DNA of 64,000 bases from Scedosporium boydii (lineage: Eukaryota; Ascomycota; Sordariomycetes; Microascales; Microascaceae): assembly GCA_002221725.1 (NCBI GenBank), contig NJFT01000090.1:62001-126000 (forward strand). The letters are read 5' to 3'. The position numbers and the translations under genes were made by a program. Under the pieces are notes generated by a model that saw only the letters and a program-made list of their open reading frames with translations, was not told the origin of the DNA and did no database searches. This document shows positions 23,476 through 32,915 of the stretch, in pieces (position 1 is the stretch's first letter; every line of letters starts with the position of its first letter).

Positions 23476-24898
23476 ATGGTGTTTAATTGCGACTACCCCG
23501 GCTGCACGCGCTCATACTTGCGTAAGGAGCACCTTACCCGTCACCAGCGACAACATTCAACAGCCCCAGAGTTTCCCTGCCATGTCTGTTCCTCGACGTT
23601 TTCAAGGAAGTAAGCAATCGCTCTAGCAGGTGACTTAACGCGATCTACGAGTAGCGTCGATGCGGGCAGCTTTCAGATTAACCTTGGCTTTACCGGCAGC
23701 GATATGCTTCGTCGTCATATGCTGACGCATAACACTTCCGGCACACCCGCGAGAGCATCACAGGCGTGCCGACCTTGTAACGCTGCGAAGACGCGATGCG
23801 ATGGCCAAGCCCCGCAGTGCGCCCGATGCTGCGCGCGAAATATCGTGTGCGACTGGCCGCATCAAAAACGGAAACTTTCAGGTGCCCAGACGCGTTCAAC
23901 TAATTTGGAGACGGAGCAGCCTGGACTCGATCCACCCGTAGTCGATGCAGCCTCTTGGAGGCCCTTTTTGGATATGTATTTCGACCATATCCACCCTAGA
24001 TGGCCAGTATTACATCGCGAGAGCTTCAGGTCAAAGCCGCAACCTCCTATTTTGCTTCGTACTGTCGTGACGATAGGACGGTTGCTCGGTGGTGCGGCAT
24101 CAGAAATGGGAGCAGAAGCTAGACTAGACCTTGAAGCACTCATCAAACGTACAAGAGACGAACTGGTAGGTGCCTCAGGAATAACTCCTGCTCGTCGAAA
24201 TGATATAGGGTAATTTTAAGGTTCGCTAACAAACTTCCCCCCCTTGCTAGCCCGAGTTTGTGCAGAAGGCGAACTGTGGGATATTACACCTATCGCCCGA
24301 GCTACTTCCTACTCTTCAAGCCATGTTTCTCCAAGCAGTCCTGCCATTACACTTAGGCCGCCAAACTGCTAGTGAGCTGGGATCAGTGCCCGGCATGATA
24401 TTCCACGTCCTTCAGCGGATTGGGGCTTTCAAGCAGAGCGTTATTCACACTGGCACCCGGCGAGACTGGCTGTCCAGTGAGCTCTATCAACGGTGAGTAC
24501 GAGCACCATCGCCGCCAAGATCTCGAACTCATTTAACTGGATATTATGCTGTTAGTCTTGCGCTCTGCGTAATGAAGCTAGAAATCATAAAGCATTCGGG
24601 GGATTCGGGAAAGCTTGGCTTTCCTCCTCATATAGACCCGATCACGATACGCATCAAGATACCCTTGCCTTTATCCATGTGGGACCAACCATCATGGAAT
24701 CCTCTAGACGCCTCGATGCAGGATATTGATGACGAACAGGAGGAAAATAATCCTTTAATCATTGGTAATATCTGCGAACGGTTAGGGCTTCGTGGAAATA
24801 TGGCGCCCCTGTTTGCTCTCCGATCTTTTGATGAAATGCTAGGTAAGGCTGTTGAGAGCTGGTGTAATGCAAACAAAGCTAGGCCAACAATACCTTGA
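23476..24898 (+). CDS. Transcription factor with tandem C2H2 fingers plus Zn2Cys6 cluster, probably truncated
   Basis: Exons: join(23476..23609, 23700..24165, 24251..24492, 24556..24898), 394 aa as read. The first exon gives a C2H2 finger (CDYPGC...HLTRHQRQH) and starts a second, CHVCSSTF, completed across the intron as SRNDMLRRHMLTH; both spacings are canonical. Then follows a Zn2Cys6 cluster, ACRPCNAAKTRC and DGQAPQCARCCARNIVC (CX2CX6CX6CX2CX6C). The order C2H2-C2H2-C6 is a known fungal architecture. The rest is the beginning of the fungal transcription-factor domain. The frame ends early compared with relatives (usually well over 600 aa). A 40-nt intron at 24842-24881 would restore GQQYLELFYCTAVAL, but a stop follows soon afterwards. 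It therefore looks like a C-terminally truncated gene. It precedes a DUF1772 gene. Confidence 0.75.
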
Positions 24899-25551
24899 AT
24901 TGTTCTATTGCACTGCTGTTGCACTCCGCTTGGAAAGAGCGCCGGGGTTTCTGTGACTGTTTCCTACGCAGCGAATTTTCAGTTAGCATCTCCCCCCAGC
25001 TCTCCAACTAAATAGGCTGCTTCGTGGGCTACTCCATACGTGCAGCTACCATCCTCCCCCCAACATAAACGCAGTACCCCTTCTAAAGGGGCCAGGCACA
25101 GTATATAGATCCAGATCAAATGCAACTTTGATCTTCCATGCTCCATGTTGCATCTAACTTAGTCGGTATTAAGTCGGCCATCAGCTACGCCAAGAAAAGC
25201 GAGGCGAGGCCAATAATTTCTCAACGCGAGAAGAAAGCGCTCAATCAGCTACCATTGCCGTTGTGTAAATACATCTTGACATATCATCACATCATGATTC
25301 TTACAGAGGAGCGTAATAAGAGTTGTTCTCGTCCTCATTGGAAATTATCCATCCCACCGGTCACGTCAACATTGTTGGATCAGGCCGGATTATTAATGAC
25401 CCAGATTAGTTATCCGCAGGGTCACGGCTCTGAGGAGACCCGGTGGGATGAGTTCGACGACGGCGATGGGTATTTAAAGTCTTCCGCTCACCAGTCCCAT
25501 TCCTTTAGACGCAGGCCCTTTTAGCTTCTCCAAGGAAGAGATATTTGCACC
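24899..25551. other. Region after the truncated regulator
   Basis: The first ~60 bases still carry coding-like residues (FYCTAVALRLERAPGFL in another frame), probably the remains of the regulator's C-terminal domain. The rest is promoter for the DUF1772 gene. Confidence 0.5.
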
Positions 25552-26207
25552 ATGGTTGAAAATTTTAACTATATCAAAGCCTTGCAGCTTGCAAGTTTGT
25601 TGGGTTCAGCCCACATGGGAGGTGCGCTCGCTTTCCGCCCAATTTGAATTGTGACAAGGATACAAACTTCAATGTTGTCTTACATAATACTTACAAGAGA
25701 GCAGGATTCCATTTTGCTTCCGATTCCGTCACACTTCCCAATATACTTATCCTGAACGATAAGCCATCTATGGTTAAGTCATGGTTTCGCGGCTGGGACG
25801 TTGGTCGTAGGTATGGACCTACTTTGATTTTTAGCCCAGCTATCGGTTTTGCTTTGGTTGCTTGGCAAGGTGAGCCCCCCGCCCCCCTTAGATTTGGACT
25901 CTGAAGGATCTCATCATTTACAGAGGGGTCGCAGCACCCGGCGTTTCTCTATAATGCGGCAGCATCTGCGTTCCTCGCATTGGTGGTTCCATTCACCCAG
26001 TTTGTTGTTTTCCCGATCAACGATGAGTTGCTCGCCGAGAATCAACGTGTACTAGCGGCTGAGAAAGCTCGAGACGGAAATAACAAAGGCTTGAGCTTGG
26101 AGACTACAAGGGATTGGGTGCGACGCTGGAAGAAGGGTGATGCTTTCCGAATGGGACTGGTGCACCTTGCCATTATAGCAGGGGCGATTGCAGTATTCAA
26201 ATCTTAA
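25552..26207 (+). CDS. DUF1772 membrane protein (anthrone oxygenase-like)
   Basis: Three exons, join(25552..25621, 25705..25869, 25924..26207), 172 aa, introns 83 and 54 nt, phases closing. The order of features matches the DUF1772 family: an N-terminal hydrophobic helix (YIKALQLASLLGSAHMGG), a central WFRGWDVGRRYGPTLIFSPA, a further helix (FLALVVPFTQFVVFPINDELL), then an amphipathic stretch ending in a last membrane helix (LVHLAIIAGAIAVFKS). Some fungal DUF1772 proteins act as anthrone oxidases beside aromatic polyketide synthases. No PKS is present here, so the substrate is unknown. It sits directly downstream of a regulator gene on the same strand, a possible two-gene remnant of a metabolite locus. 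Confidence 0.75.
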
Positions 26208-26726
26208 TACTAGCTAGGATCGAGCCCGATGGGAATAGGTCCCTTGTGCATTCGCCATGCGAATTCTAAGGCAATAATAAAAGGTAGTAGGTACTCGCTA
26301 CGTCCTTCCGGAAGTCGCCTTATTCTACTAGACGTCACCGCCCTGAGCCGACACTAGATCAGCCTGTAACATCGACGGTCTCGCCTGTCTAATGACGAAT
26401 AATCCTCTTCTTAAACTTCGCGGTTGTCAAATCGTATTAGGTAGATTTTAGCAGGGAACCATCTGGGATCGCAGGTTGGACGTCCAGATATAACATTGGT
26501 GATCTTGTCTAGAAAGCGGGGTCGAGTTGGCTTTGTTGTTTGCTGGGACACGTCACACGTGACTGGAGGATGATTGGAGGACTCCCTCCATGCGATGAAG
26601 AATCGCTCGAGTCACTCTCAAACCTCGATTGCTTCTTCCGTGTTGACTTATTTTCCTGAGATCTATTGGGGTTCCTGCGAAACAGGGCGTCCTTTTGGTA
26701 GTAAGACCCTCCCTTATCAAGTTATC
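26208..26726. other. Intergenic region with LTR-tail-like sequence
   Basis: At about 26332-26375 the sequence CGTCACCGCCCTGAGCC... resembles the right part of the solo-LTR-like repeat at 23006-23055, suggesting a fragment of the same element. Otherwise it is promoter for the F-box-like gene. Confidence 0.4.
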
Positions 26727-28421
26727 ATGGAGCCTCCGGTAACGGTCTCATCGCCGCCCGCGGCTTCTCGCCTGCCGGCTGAGACCCTTCTCGCAATTAT
26801 GGGCTATTTCGTGCCAACTGAACCTGTTTCCACGCCAGCCACCACGGGGGGCCGACTAGAAGAAGTCAAGCCTTATGTTGACGAATACCGCCAAACACTT
26901 TTGAATTGCTGTTTATCATCTCGGCTACTACTTCCAGCAGCTACCAGCTGTCTTTATCATACAGTGACTGTCAAGAATTACCGACAACTCCTCTGTTTCT
27001 TCCGAACACTCACTACAGTACCATCATCCCCAGACCTAGTAAGGTCATTCTCCTGGCTTGGTACCCTACCTAATAAATATCAACCGATCGAAGACAGCTA
27101 TTCTTCTCTGATCAGAGAGTGTTGTCAGTTGATACCTCGACCCCTTTCTGAGTTCGACCTCTTTATTATGCGCCTCATGTCCCTTGACAAGTCAGATGCA
27201 GAAGCCTGGGGCATACTCGGGTACATCCTTTTTAAACTTCCCAGAATCGAGTCTCTTACTACAACTGCCAGTCATTTTACCGCTCCAGGTCCACCAATAG
27301 ACGAAGTGACAGCTAGTTATCTTGCAGCAGGCCGTCCACCCGAACATCTAGAGGCCTGGATAAGGCGCACCAGAACCAAACATTATATCCCCGAGTTAGC
27401 TGCTTTCGACGCGGCCTACGCCGGTATGAAGCGCATGACTCCATGGGCGCCTGAACACGTTCCCTTTCTACCAAATCTCAAGGCTCTAATCCTAGATCCA
27501 GCCTGCATGAACGACCTGGAAGGCAACCCCAGCGCTATCATAATTCGCAGTTGTGTTTTCGGTTCTTCCCAGCTTCGCAGTATCCGGATTAGTGGTAATT
27601 TTGACCCGTCCAGGTTGTTTTCGCTTACAAGGGCTGCTGGGGCTGCTGGATTCCTCAACTACTTCCCGACTGAGGTGGGAAAGTCTGTGAGGGATATAGT
27701 CTGCTATGGCTTGAATGGCTCTGTCCGTCCATTCCAATGTTTGCCAGAGGTATTTCCAAATTTGGTCTCGCTTCGCCTGTGTTTCGAGAATGGATCCGAT
27801 TCATTCCAGTCGAATCTCAGTCCACTTCGCAGCCTAGGAGGAACACTTCGGGTTTTAGCCGTCACTGGCACGCCGGAAAAGGGATGGACTCGGATCCATC
27901 GACACAGTCTTGCGACTGATCTCCGATATCTGATTGCTCTGCAGCATCTCACAATTGATTTTGCCTGGTTGATCCCAATGGAGAGCCCTTTCACCGCTTT
28001 CCAGATAACCACTCACCTTCCACGGTCCCTTTTAACGTTGCATCTTATCGAATACTGGGGTTCCCCCATCAAGTTCTTCAAGTCCGATACCCACCCCCGG
28101 TTGCGAAGATACTACCCACCTTCTTTTGCATTGGCACCACCACCACTCAAATACCTCGCCCGAGTACTGAGAAATTTGCACCAAAACTGCGAGTCAGCTA
28201 CATTACAGCTTGAGGACGTGCGACTCTCTTCGCCATGCTTCTCTGGTTACCACGCCAGTGGGCCGGGGACACCCGAGGATGACTTCAGGGTTTCATGGAC
28301 AGAGTCATTGGGGGCACTTGGAGTTACCTTTTCAGCAGAAGCTATTGAAGTGTCACATGCGAACAAGCTATCATGGTGGGAAGACTCTATCCCGGCGTCA
28401 TATACTGCAACGCAAGCGTGA
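26727..28421 (+). CDS. F-box-like protein
   Basis: An intronless frame; from the ATG at 26727 it encodes 564 aa, and an in-frame ATG at 26595 would add 44. I prefer 26727 because the F-box-like motif SRLPAETLLAIMGYFVP follows soon after and the upstream residues have no homology. The middle and end have irregular leucine-rich segments (PNLVSLRLCFENG, LLTLHLIEYWGSP) spaced as in degenerate LRR-like fungal F-box proteins. The likely role is a substrate receptor of an SCF ubiquitin ligase in cytosol or nucleus, contacting Skp1 through the F-box. Such genes are numerous and variable in filamentous fungi. No link with the neighbours is seen. Confidence 0.65.
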   Translation: MEPPVTVSSPPAASRLPAETLLAIMGYFVPTEPVSTPATTGGRLEEVKPYVDEYRQTLLNCCLSSRLLLPAATSCLYHTVTVKNYRQLLCFFRTLTTVPSSPDLVRSFSWLGTLPNKYQPIEDSYSSLIRECCQLIPRPLSEFDLFIMRLMSLDKSDAEAWGILGYILFKLPRIESLTTTASHFTAPGPPIDEVTASYLAAGRPPEHLEAWIRRTRTKHYIPELAAFDAAYAGMKRMTPWAPEHVPFLPNLKALILDPACMNDLEGNPSAIIIRSCVFGSSQLRSIRISGNFDPSRLFSLTRAAGAAGFLNYFPTEVGKSVRDIVCYGLNGSVRPFQCLPEVFPNLVSLRLCFENGSDSFQSNLSPLRSLGGTLRVLAVTGTPEKGWTRIHRHSLATDLRYLIALQHLTIDFAWLIPMESPFTAFQITTHLPRSLLTLHLIEYWGSPIKFFKSDTHPRLRRYYPPSFALAPPPLKYLARVLRNLHQNCESATLQLEDVRLSSPCFSGYHASGPGTPEDDFRVSWTESLGALGVTFSAEAIEVSHANKLSWWEDSIPASYTATQA

Positions 28422-29084
28422 ATGTAGGCGAAAAATAGCGAAATCAATTGATACCAGATCTAGGGGTACCCCTTACCAAAACGAGTGACTCACATGCCCC
28501 CCCCGGGCCACCCCTATGGTATTCCCCTAAGCCCTATTCCCACCGGGTTTCCACATCCGCAACCTTCCAACTTACCTGGCCAGTTGATTCCGTTAGCCCA
28601 GATGACCTCGTTGACCCCGTTGACTCCGCTGTCATCATTGAGAAGGGTCGTCCAAGTGTGGACTTAGAGCGTTGTTATATTCATTTACTAAGCAGCCGGC
28701 AGCCAGCCGACTCCTTGGTGAATAAGTGTAGGTAAGCCGGACAGAAGACGTTCCTAAAACACTTCCCAGGTTCCCAATCATGATCTCTTTCTTTCATAGG
28801 CTGAGTAGGCTTACATCCGGATGCATTCCTCGGGACTCCGGGCCCGATGTTTTATGCGCCGGGGGAAACTCGACTGTTCAACACTCCCTAGCTAACAGTG
28901 TTTCGCCGTCTACTCAGTGGACTGCCTTTCCCATGTCGGTGTGGTGCAAGTGTTCGGGGTGAACCAGCCCCCAAACTGAGCGTCCAACAAGCGTGCTTGA
29001 CATGACTTGAGCCTGTCTAATATACATCATTATATTATCTGCACCCTGAAGTCTTCAGCCAGCTATTGTACCGTTGGCGTTTCC
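28422..29084. other. Convergent intergenic region
   Basis: It lies between the F-box-like gene and the leftward-reading FAD monooxygenase gene. Nothing recognisable. Confidence 0.5.
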
Positions 29085-30257
29085 CTAACCCCCCTTTGTC
29101 AGACTGATTTCAGACTTGATCCCCTTCTGATGCCATGATACAATCCAAGAATGCGGCAAAAATCTCAATGAGAGGTTGCGCGCAGCATACGTCAGCTTGT
29201 CTTTAGGGATGTACATGGCCGCCAGTTTCCGACTCCGCTTCTGCAGCCTCTCGATGACAGGGCGGAGCTTCTTCTCCCAGTTATCAAGGGCCCGTGGAAC
29301 GCTCGCAGACTTCAGTTCGTTTGCCAGGATTTCTGCCGAGGCGATGGCCATGCCGGCGCCTTGGCCTGATATGAGAGTGATGCAGTGGGCCGAGTCACCG
29401 AGGAGAATGATGCGACCCTTTGACCACTTTGCAAGGACAACCATAGTCATGCAATCCACAAGCGGAACCGAGCCGGCCTTTTCTGCCGACTCCATCAATT
29501 GGGAGACCACAGGAACCTGTCCCGGTACGACATCGCGTAGATGATTAAATGTGCGCTTGGAGGCATCAGGGCGCTTGGCCTGGTCATCCCGCCATATATG
29601 CAAACCAGCAATGCGATTGCCTCGCAGTGCGTAAAGAACGTCGAGGTGGCCGGGACAGTTGAACGAGACACAGCTAGCCTCAAGGTCCCTCTTCTCATTG
29701 ACGTCGTAAGTTGCGAAAGAATATCCGAGATGCTCGAGACAATCCTCATCCTTCCAGAACTCGTCTCGAACAGAAGAGTAGATTCCATCAGCACCGATCA
29801 ATAGGTCCCCTTCAAACGCCTCGCCGCTCTTTGACTTGGCTCTAATTTTGGACTCGTGTTCGACAATCTCGACCAAGGTCTCGTTGAAGCGGATGGTCGC
29901 TGTCTCAGGCAACGCTGCGACGAGCGCCTGGGCGAGATCGTCGCGACACACAGCAATATTCTCCACTCCTCCATGAACTTCAGAGTAGCGAAGACGTAGA
30001 AGTTCCTTTTCGTGGCTGTCCCTAATAATATTCTCGTCGAACTGATAGGACACTCCGTCCAAACTGTCCTTCAGATCCATTCGTTTGAGGGTTTCGTAAC
30101 CTAGCCCGGAGAGTGACATGATGTAGCCGCCTGGCCGGATGGAGGCCGCTCGCTCGATGATTGTGGAGTTCCAGCCGGCCTTGTCGAGCCACCAGGCAGC
30201 CGAAAGACCCCCGATACCAGCCCCGACAATGAGCGCATGAGGTCGTGGGGACGTCAT
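29085..30257 (-). CDS. FAD-dependent monooxygenase (aromatic hydroxylase type)
   Basis: An uninterrupted 390-aa frame, a normal size for group A flavoprotein hydroxylases. It begins with the GxGxxG motif in ALIVGAGIGGLSAAWWL and IIERAASIRPGG. The middle carries the DG motif, DLLIGADGIYSSVRDEFW, and the second FAD motif is ILLGDSAHCITLISGQGAGMA. The substrate and product are unknown; relatives include salicylate hydroxylase-like and PhzS/TetX-like enzymes that hydroxylate aromatic rings using NAD(P)H. The last ~40 residues are basic with an aromatic patch. No other pathway gene is adjacent, although the transposon just upstream may mark a reshuffled area. Confidence 0.87.
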   Translation of the reverse strand: MTSPRPHALIVGAGIGGLSAAWWLDKAGWNSTIIERAASIRPGGYIMSLSGLGYETLKRMDLKDSLDGVSYQFDENIIRDSHEKELLRLRYSEVHGGVENIAVCRDDLAQALVAALPETATIRFNETLVEIVEHESKIRAKSKSGEAFEGDLLIGADGIYSSVRDEFWKDEDCLEHLGYSFATYDVNEKRDLEASCVSFNCPGHLDVLYALRGNRIAGLHIWRDDQAKRPDASKRTFNHLRDVVPGQVPVVSQLMESAEKAGSVPLVDCMTMVVLAKWSKGRIILLGDSAHCITLISGQGAGMAIASAEILANELKSASVPRALDNWEKKLRPVIERLQKRSRKLAAMYIPKDKLTYAARNLSLRFLPHSWIVSWHQKGIKSEISLTKGG

Positions 30258-31057
30258 CGTGGGTGTTTTGTCGCGTGTTAAAGGAACACTTTCTTCTCCG
30301 AAAAATACCTTGGGGGTAGTACCACTAGGATATAGAATTGAAGAGCATTCGCAGAGGGGCGGTCCTCTTCTATTATATACTGTTGCCCTCAGACAGACGG
30401 CCGGCGAAGCATCGTCACTAGGATGGCAAAGGCAGAGCCGATCTCGGCGAAAATTATCAGATCTTATTGTCGGTTATTTATAGATAATCAGTGTACTGCT
30501 ATGCGCCAACGTATGCGAGCAGACGCACTCCACTAGATCAGCCTCAGGCGGCAGCTGTTGGCCGAGAGCGCAATGCAAGAATCAGATCAGCTCTTCCTCT
30601 TTAGGAATGAGGTGGGCAACCAAACCAACAGCTGAACTTCAGCTTCAGGCAACCCTGATGGTTGCTACCAGCACGGACGACTTCCTCTATGGTGGATCGA
30701 TTTCTTCACTCAAAATGCCCCAATTTGTTATTGGCTAGCTTCTTAGTCGCCCAGCCTAGGAGCCTGTCCATCCTCTTCTGGATGTCACAAAGCGCGAGTT
30801 CCTGGCCAAGGTCACTAGTGGACTTATCGTTTTCCGATTCTGGCCCAACCGACTCTAGGTATTTCGCGACAGCTTTCTTATCATATACTATATTTTATGT
30901 CGCATCCCTTCTGCATGACCTCTTCAAGTCGATTCCTCCATGGCTACTCAGCATGGCGGTGTTGAGTCGATTCCGTAGCTCTAGTAGTTCTCCCGAAGAA
31001 ACTCAGCCAAGGAACAGTCTACAAAATGATATCAAGAGACTGGGATTGAAATGGATA
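30258..31057. other. Intergenic region up to the transposon
   Basis: It contains the promoter of the leftward monooxygenase. A frame at about 30680-31057 is open for ~120 codons and runs into the left transposon end, but it shows no recognisable family. Confidence 0.45.
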
Positions 31058-31110
31058 AGTCAAAGGACCCCCTTTTGGTCCACCCCCTCATTTGGTCCAC
31101 CCCAAAATCC
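31058..31110 (+). repeat. Left terminal inverted repeat of the pogo element
   Basis: The 53 bp are identical to the reverse complement of 32863-32915. It is preceded by TA at 31056-31057. Confidence 0.95.
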
Positions 31111-31203
31111 CTCACCGCCATTTCAACCATCACAACTAAAACCTTCATTTCTTACCCATTTCAACTCACATCTTTTCCAAACTTGAAATGTAACTTCTCT
31201 CAG

Positions 31204-32812
31204 GTATAGGCAATGACTATACTGAAGAGGACCTGCAGATGGCCCTCGATGACATCGCAAATGGTCTCTCATTCCGCAAGGCAGTCAAAAAATGGGGGAT
31301 TCCGAAGTCTACACTACGCAATCAAATACAAGGCCATCAGCCAAGAAAAGAAGCTTTCTCTAGCTTCCAGAGACTCAGTCAGACCCAGGAAAGCCTCCTT
31401 ACTTCATAGATTCTTACCCAGGCCGCCCTAGGACTTCCTCTAACCCACTTACAAGTCAAGGAATTCGCTGAGAGGATCTTACAAGCCTAAGGAGACACCC
31501 AGCTACTTGGAAAGAAGTGGATATAGTCATTCCTTAAAAGGAATCCATCTATTAAGGCCCAGAGAAGCAAATCTATCGATTCGAAGCGTGTTAATGGGGC
31601 TACAGTTCAAGTAATCTGCTACTGGTTCCACTACTTCCAACTCCCAGATATTCAGAAGATCAAACCAGCTAATCAGCATAATATAGATGAAGTAGGTATC
31701 CTAGAAGGCAAGGGAGCTAATGGCCTTGTACTTGGAAGTGCCCAGAAGCATGCTATTCGCAAGAAACAGCCAGGATCCCGGACTTGGACTTCCTTTATTG
31801 AGTGTATCTCAGCTGCTGGCTGCTCTCTTCCTCCTCTAGTCATTTTCAAGGGAAAAATAGTCTAACAATAATGGTTTCTACTTAATTTAACACTATATAA
31901 GGACTGGCAGTTTACAGTAACCGATAATGGATGGATTACTGATGCTATAGCAGTTGAGTGGCTTGAAAAGGTCTTCATTCCACTTACATAGCTAGCAGAC
32001 CCTAATAAATATCGTCTCTTGATTATGGATGGCCATGGAAGCTATACAACTACAGATTTCATATATCTATGCTTCTAGTATTGAATCTACCTTCTTTTCT
32101 TACCTCCACATACCTTACATGTCTTACAACCATTGGATCTATCTGTTTTCAGTCCTCTAAAGACTGCTTACTGAAAAGAGCTTGGATTCCTACTACAAAC
32201 AGTTGATTCTTTAATAATTAGGAAGTGGAACTTTCTCTCCTGCTATAGAAAGGCCTATATAGCTGGTCTAACTGGTAAAAATATCAGAAGTGGGTGGAAA
32301 GCTACTGGCCTTTGGCTAATAAGTGTAGCTAAGCCTCTCCTCAGCCCAAATGTGGTTCAACAGCTAGGACAAGCCCTCTAGGAAGGAACTAGGACCCCCC
32401 AGGAAGCTAATAGAGCTATTCCCAACTTGGATTGGGCATCTGATTTATCTGCAATAGTCTGGTCGACTTCAAGGAAGGTAAAGGACCTATAGGATTAGCT
32501 ACACCAATCTAATACCATTGATCAACATACTACTATACAGCGGCTACTATTTAAAAAGATCTACAAAGCTTTTGAGGAGAAGTCATTTGAGCTAGCTACT
32601 GCCTAGCAGAAGATTAAGTCTCTGGAAAGTCAGCTTGAAGCTGTAAGGCTAACGAAACGGAAGAAGGTTGATTTGAGTCTAAATTCGAAGTTTGTAAATA
32701 TTGAGGATATCCAGAGGGCCCAAATGGAAGTGGAAGAAGTTAATAATGATGTATATGAATCCAGCGATATGGAAAGTACTAGTGAGACAGGTTCATGTAT
32801 CATGGTAGCTTG
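31204..32812 (+). pseudogene. Transposase (pogo/Fot1 DDE), broken by stops
   Basis: The remnant starts with an EEDLQMALDDIANGLSF helix-turn-helix region and ends near SESTSETG-like acidic residues before a stop at about 32812. At least a dozen in-frame stops interrupt it, many matching CAG-to-TAG, for example in the middle of PLT*LADPNKYRLL and at LATA*QKIK. No frameshift is needed over most of its length, so decay is by point mutation rather than rearrangement. The DDE Asp residues are still present. Confidence 0.85.
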
Positions 32813-32862
32813 AAAGTGGGTTGAAATAGGTGTTCTTGATGAGTGGGTAGATTGGCGGGTAT

Positions 32863-32915
32863 GGATTTTGGGGTGGACCAAATGAGGGGGTGGACCAAAA
32901 GGGGGTCCTTTGACT
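32863..32915 (-). repeat. Right terminal inverted repeat of the pogo element
   Basis: Mirror copy of the left repeat, followed by TA at 32916-32917. Confidence 0.95.

Larger units (their letters stand above)
31058..32915 (+). mobile_element. Pogo/Fot1-type DNA transposon, inactivated
   Basis: The 1858-bp element has perfect 53-bp terminal inverted repeats (31058-31110 and 32863-32915), each starting AGTCAAAGGACCCCC, and is flanked by TA on both sides, the target duplication of the Tc1/mariner superfamily. Reading rightward it encodes a pogo-type transposase: an N-terminal helix-turn-helix (FRKAVKKWGIPKSTLRNQI), then a DDE domain with Asp residues in NIDEVGI, LLIMDGHGSY and HVLQPLDLS. The reading frame is broken by many stops, mostly TAG where CAG (Gln) is expected and one TGA where CGA is expected, consistent with RIP. 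The two TIRs each carry an internal repeat of TTTGGTCCACCCC. Confidence 0.92.

Noticed and set aside
25552..26207. Reading the DUF1772 protein as proof of an aromatic polyketide cluster
   Set aside because: No polyketide synthase or thioesterase is present within the window.
30662..31186. 174-codon frame running into the transposon
   Set aside because: Part of it is the transposon TIR; the rest has no recognisable domain. Kept only as a comment in the intergenic entry.
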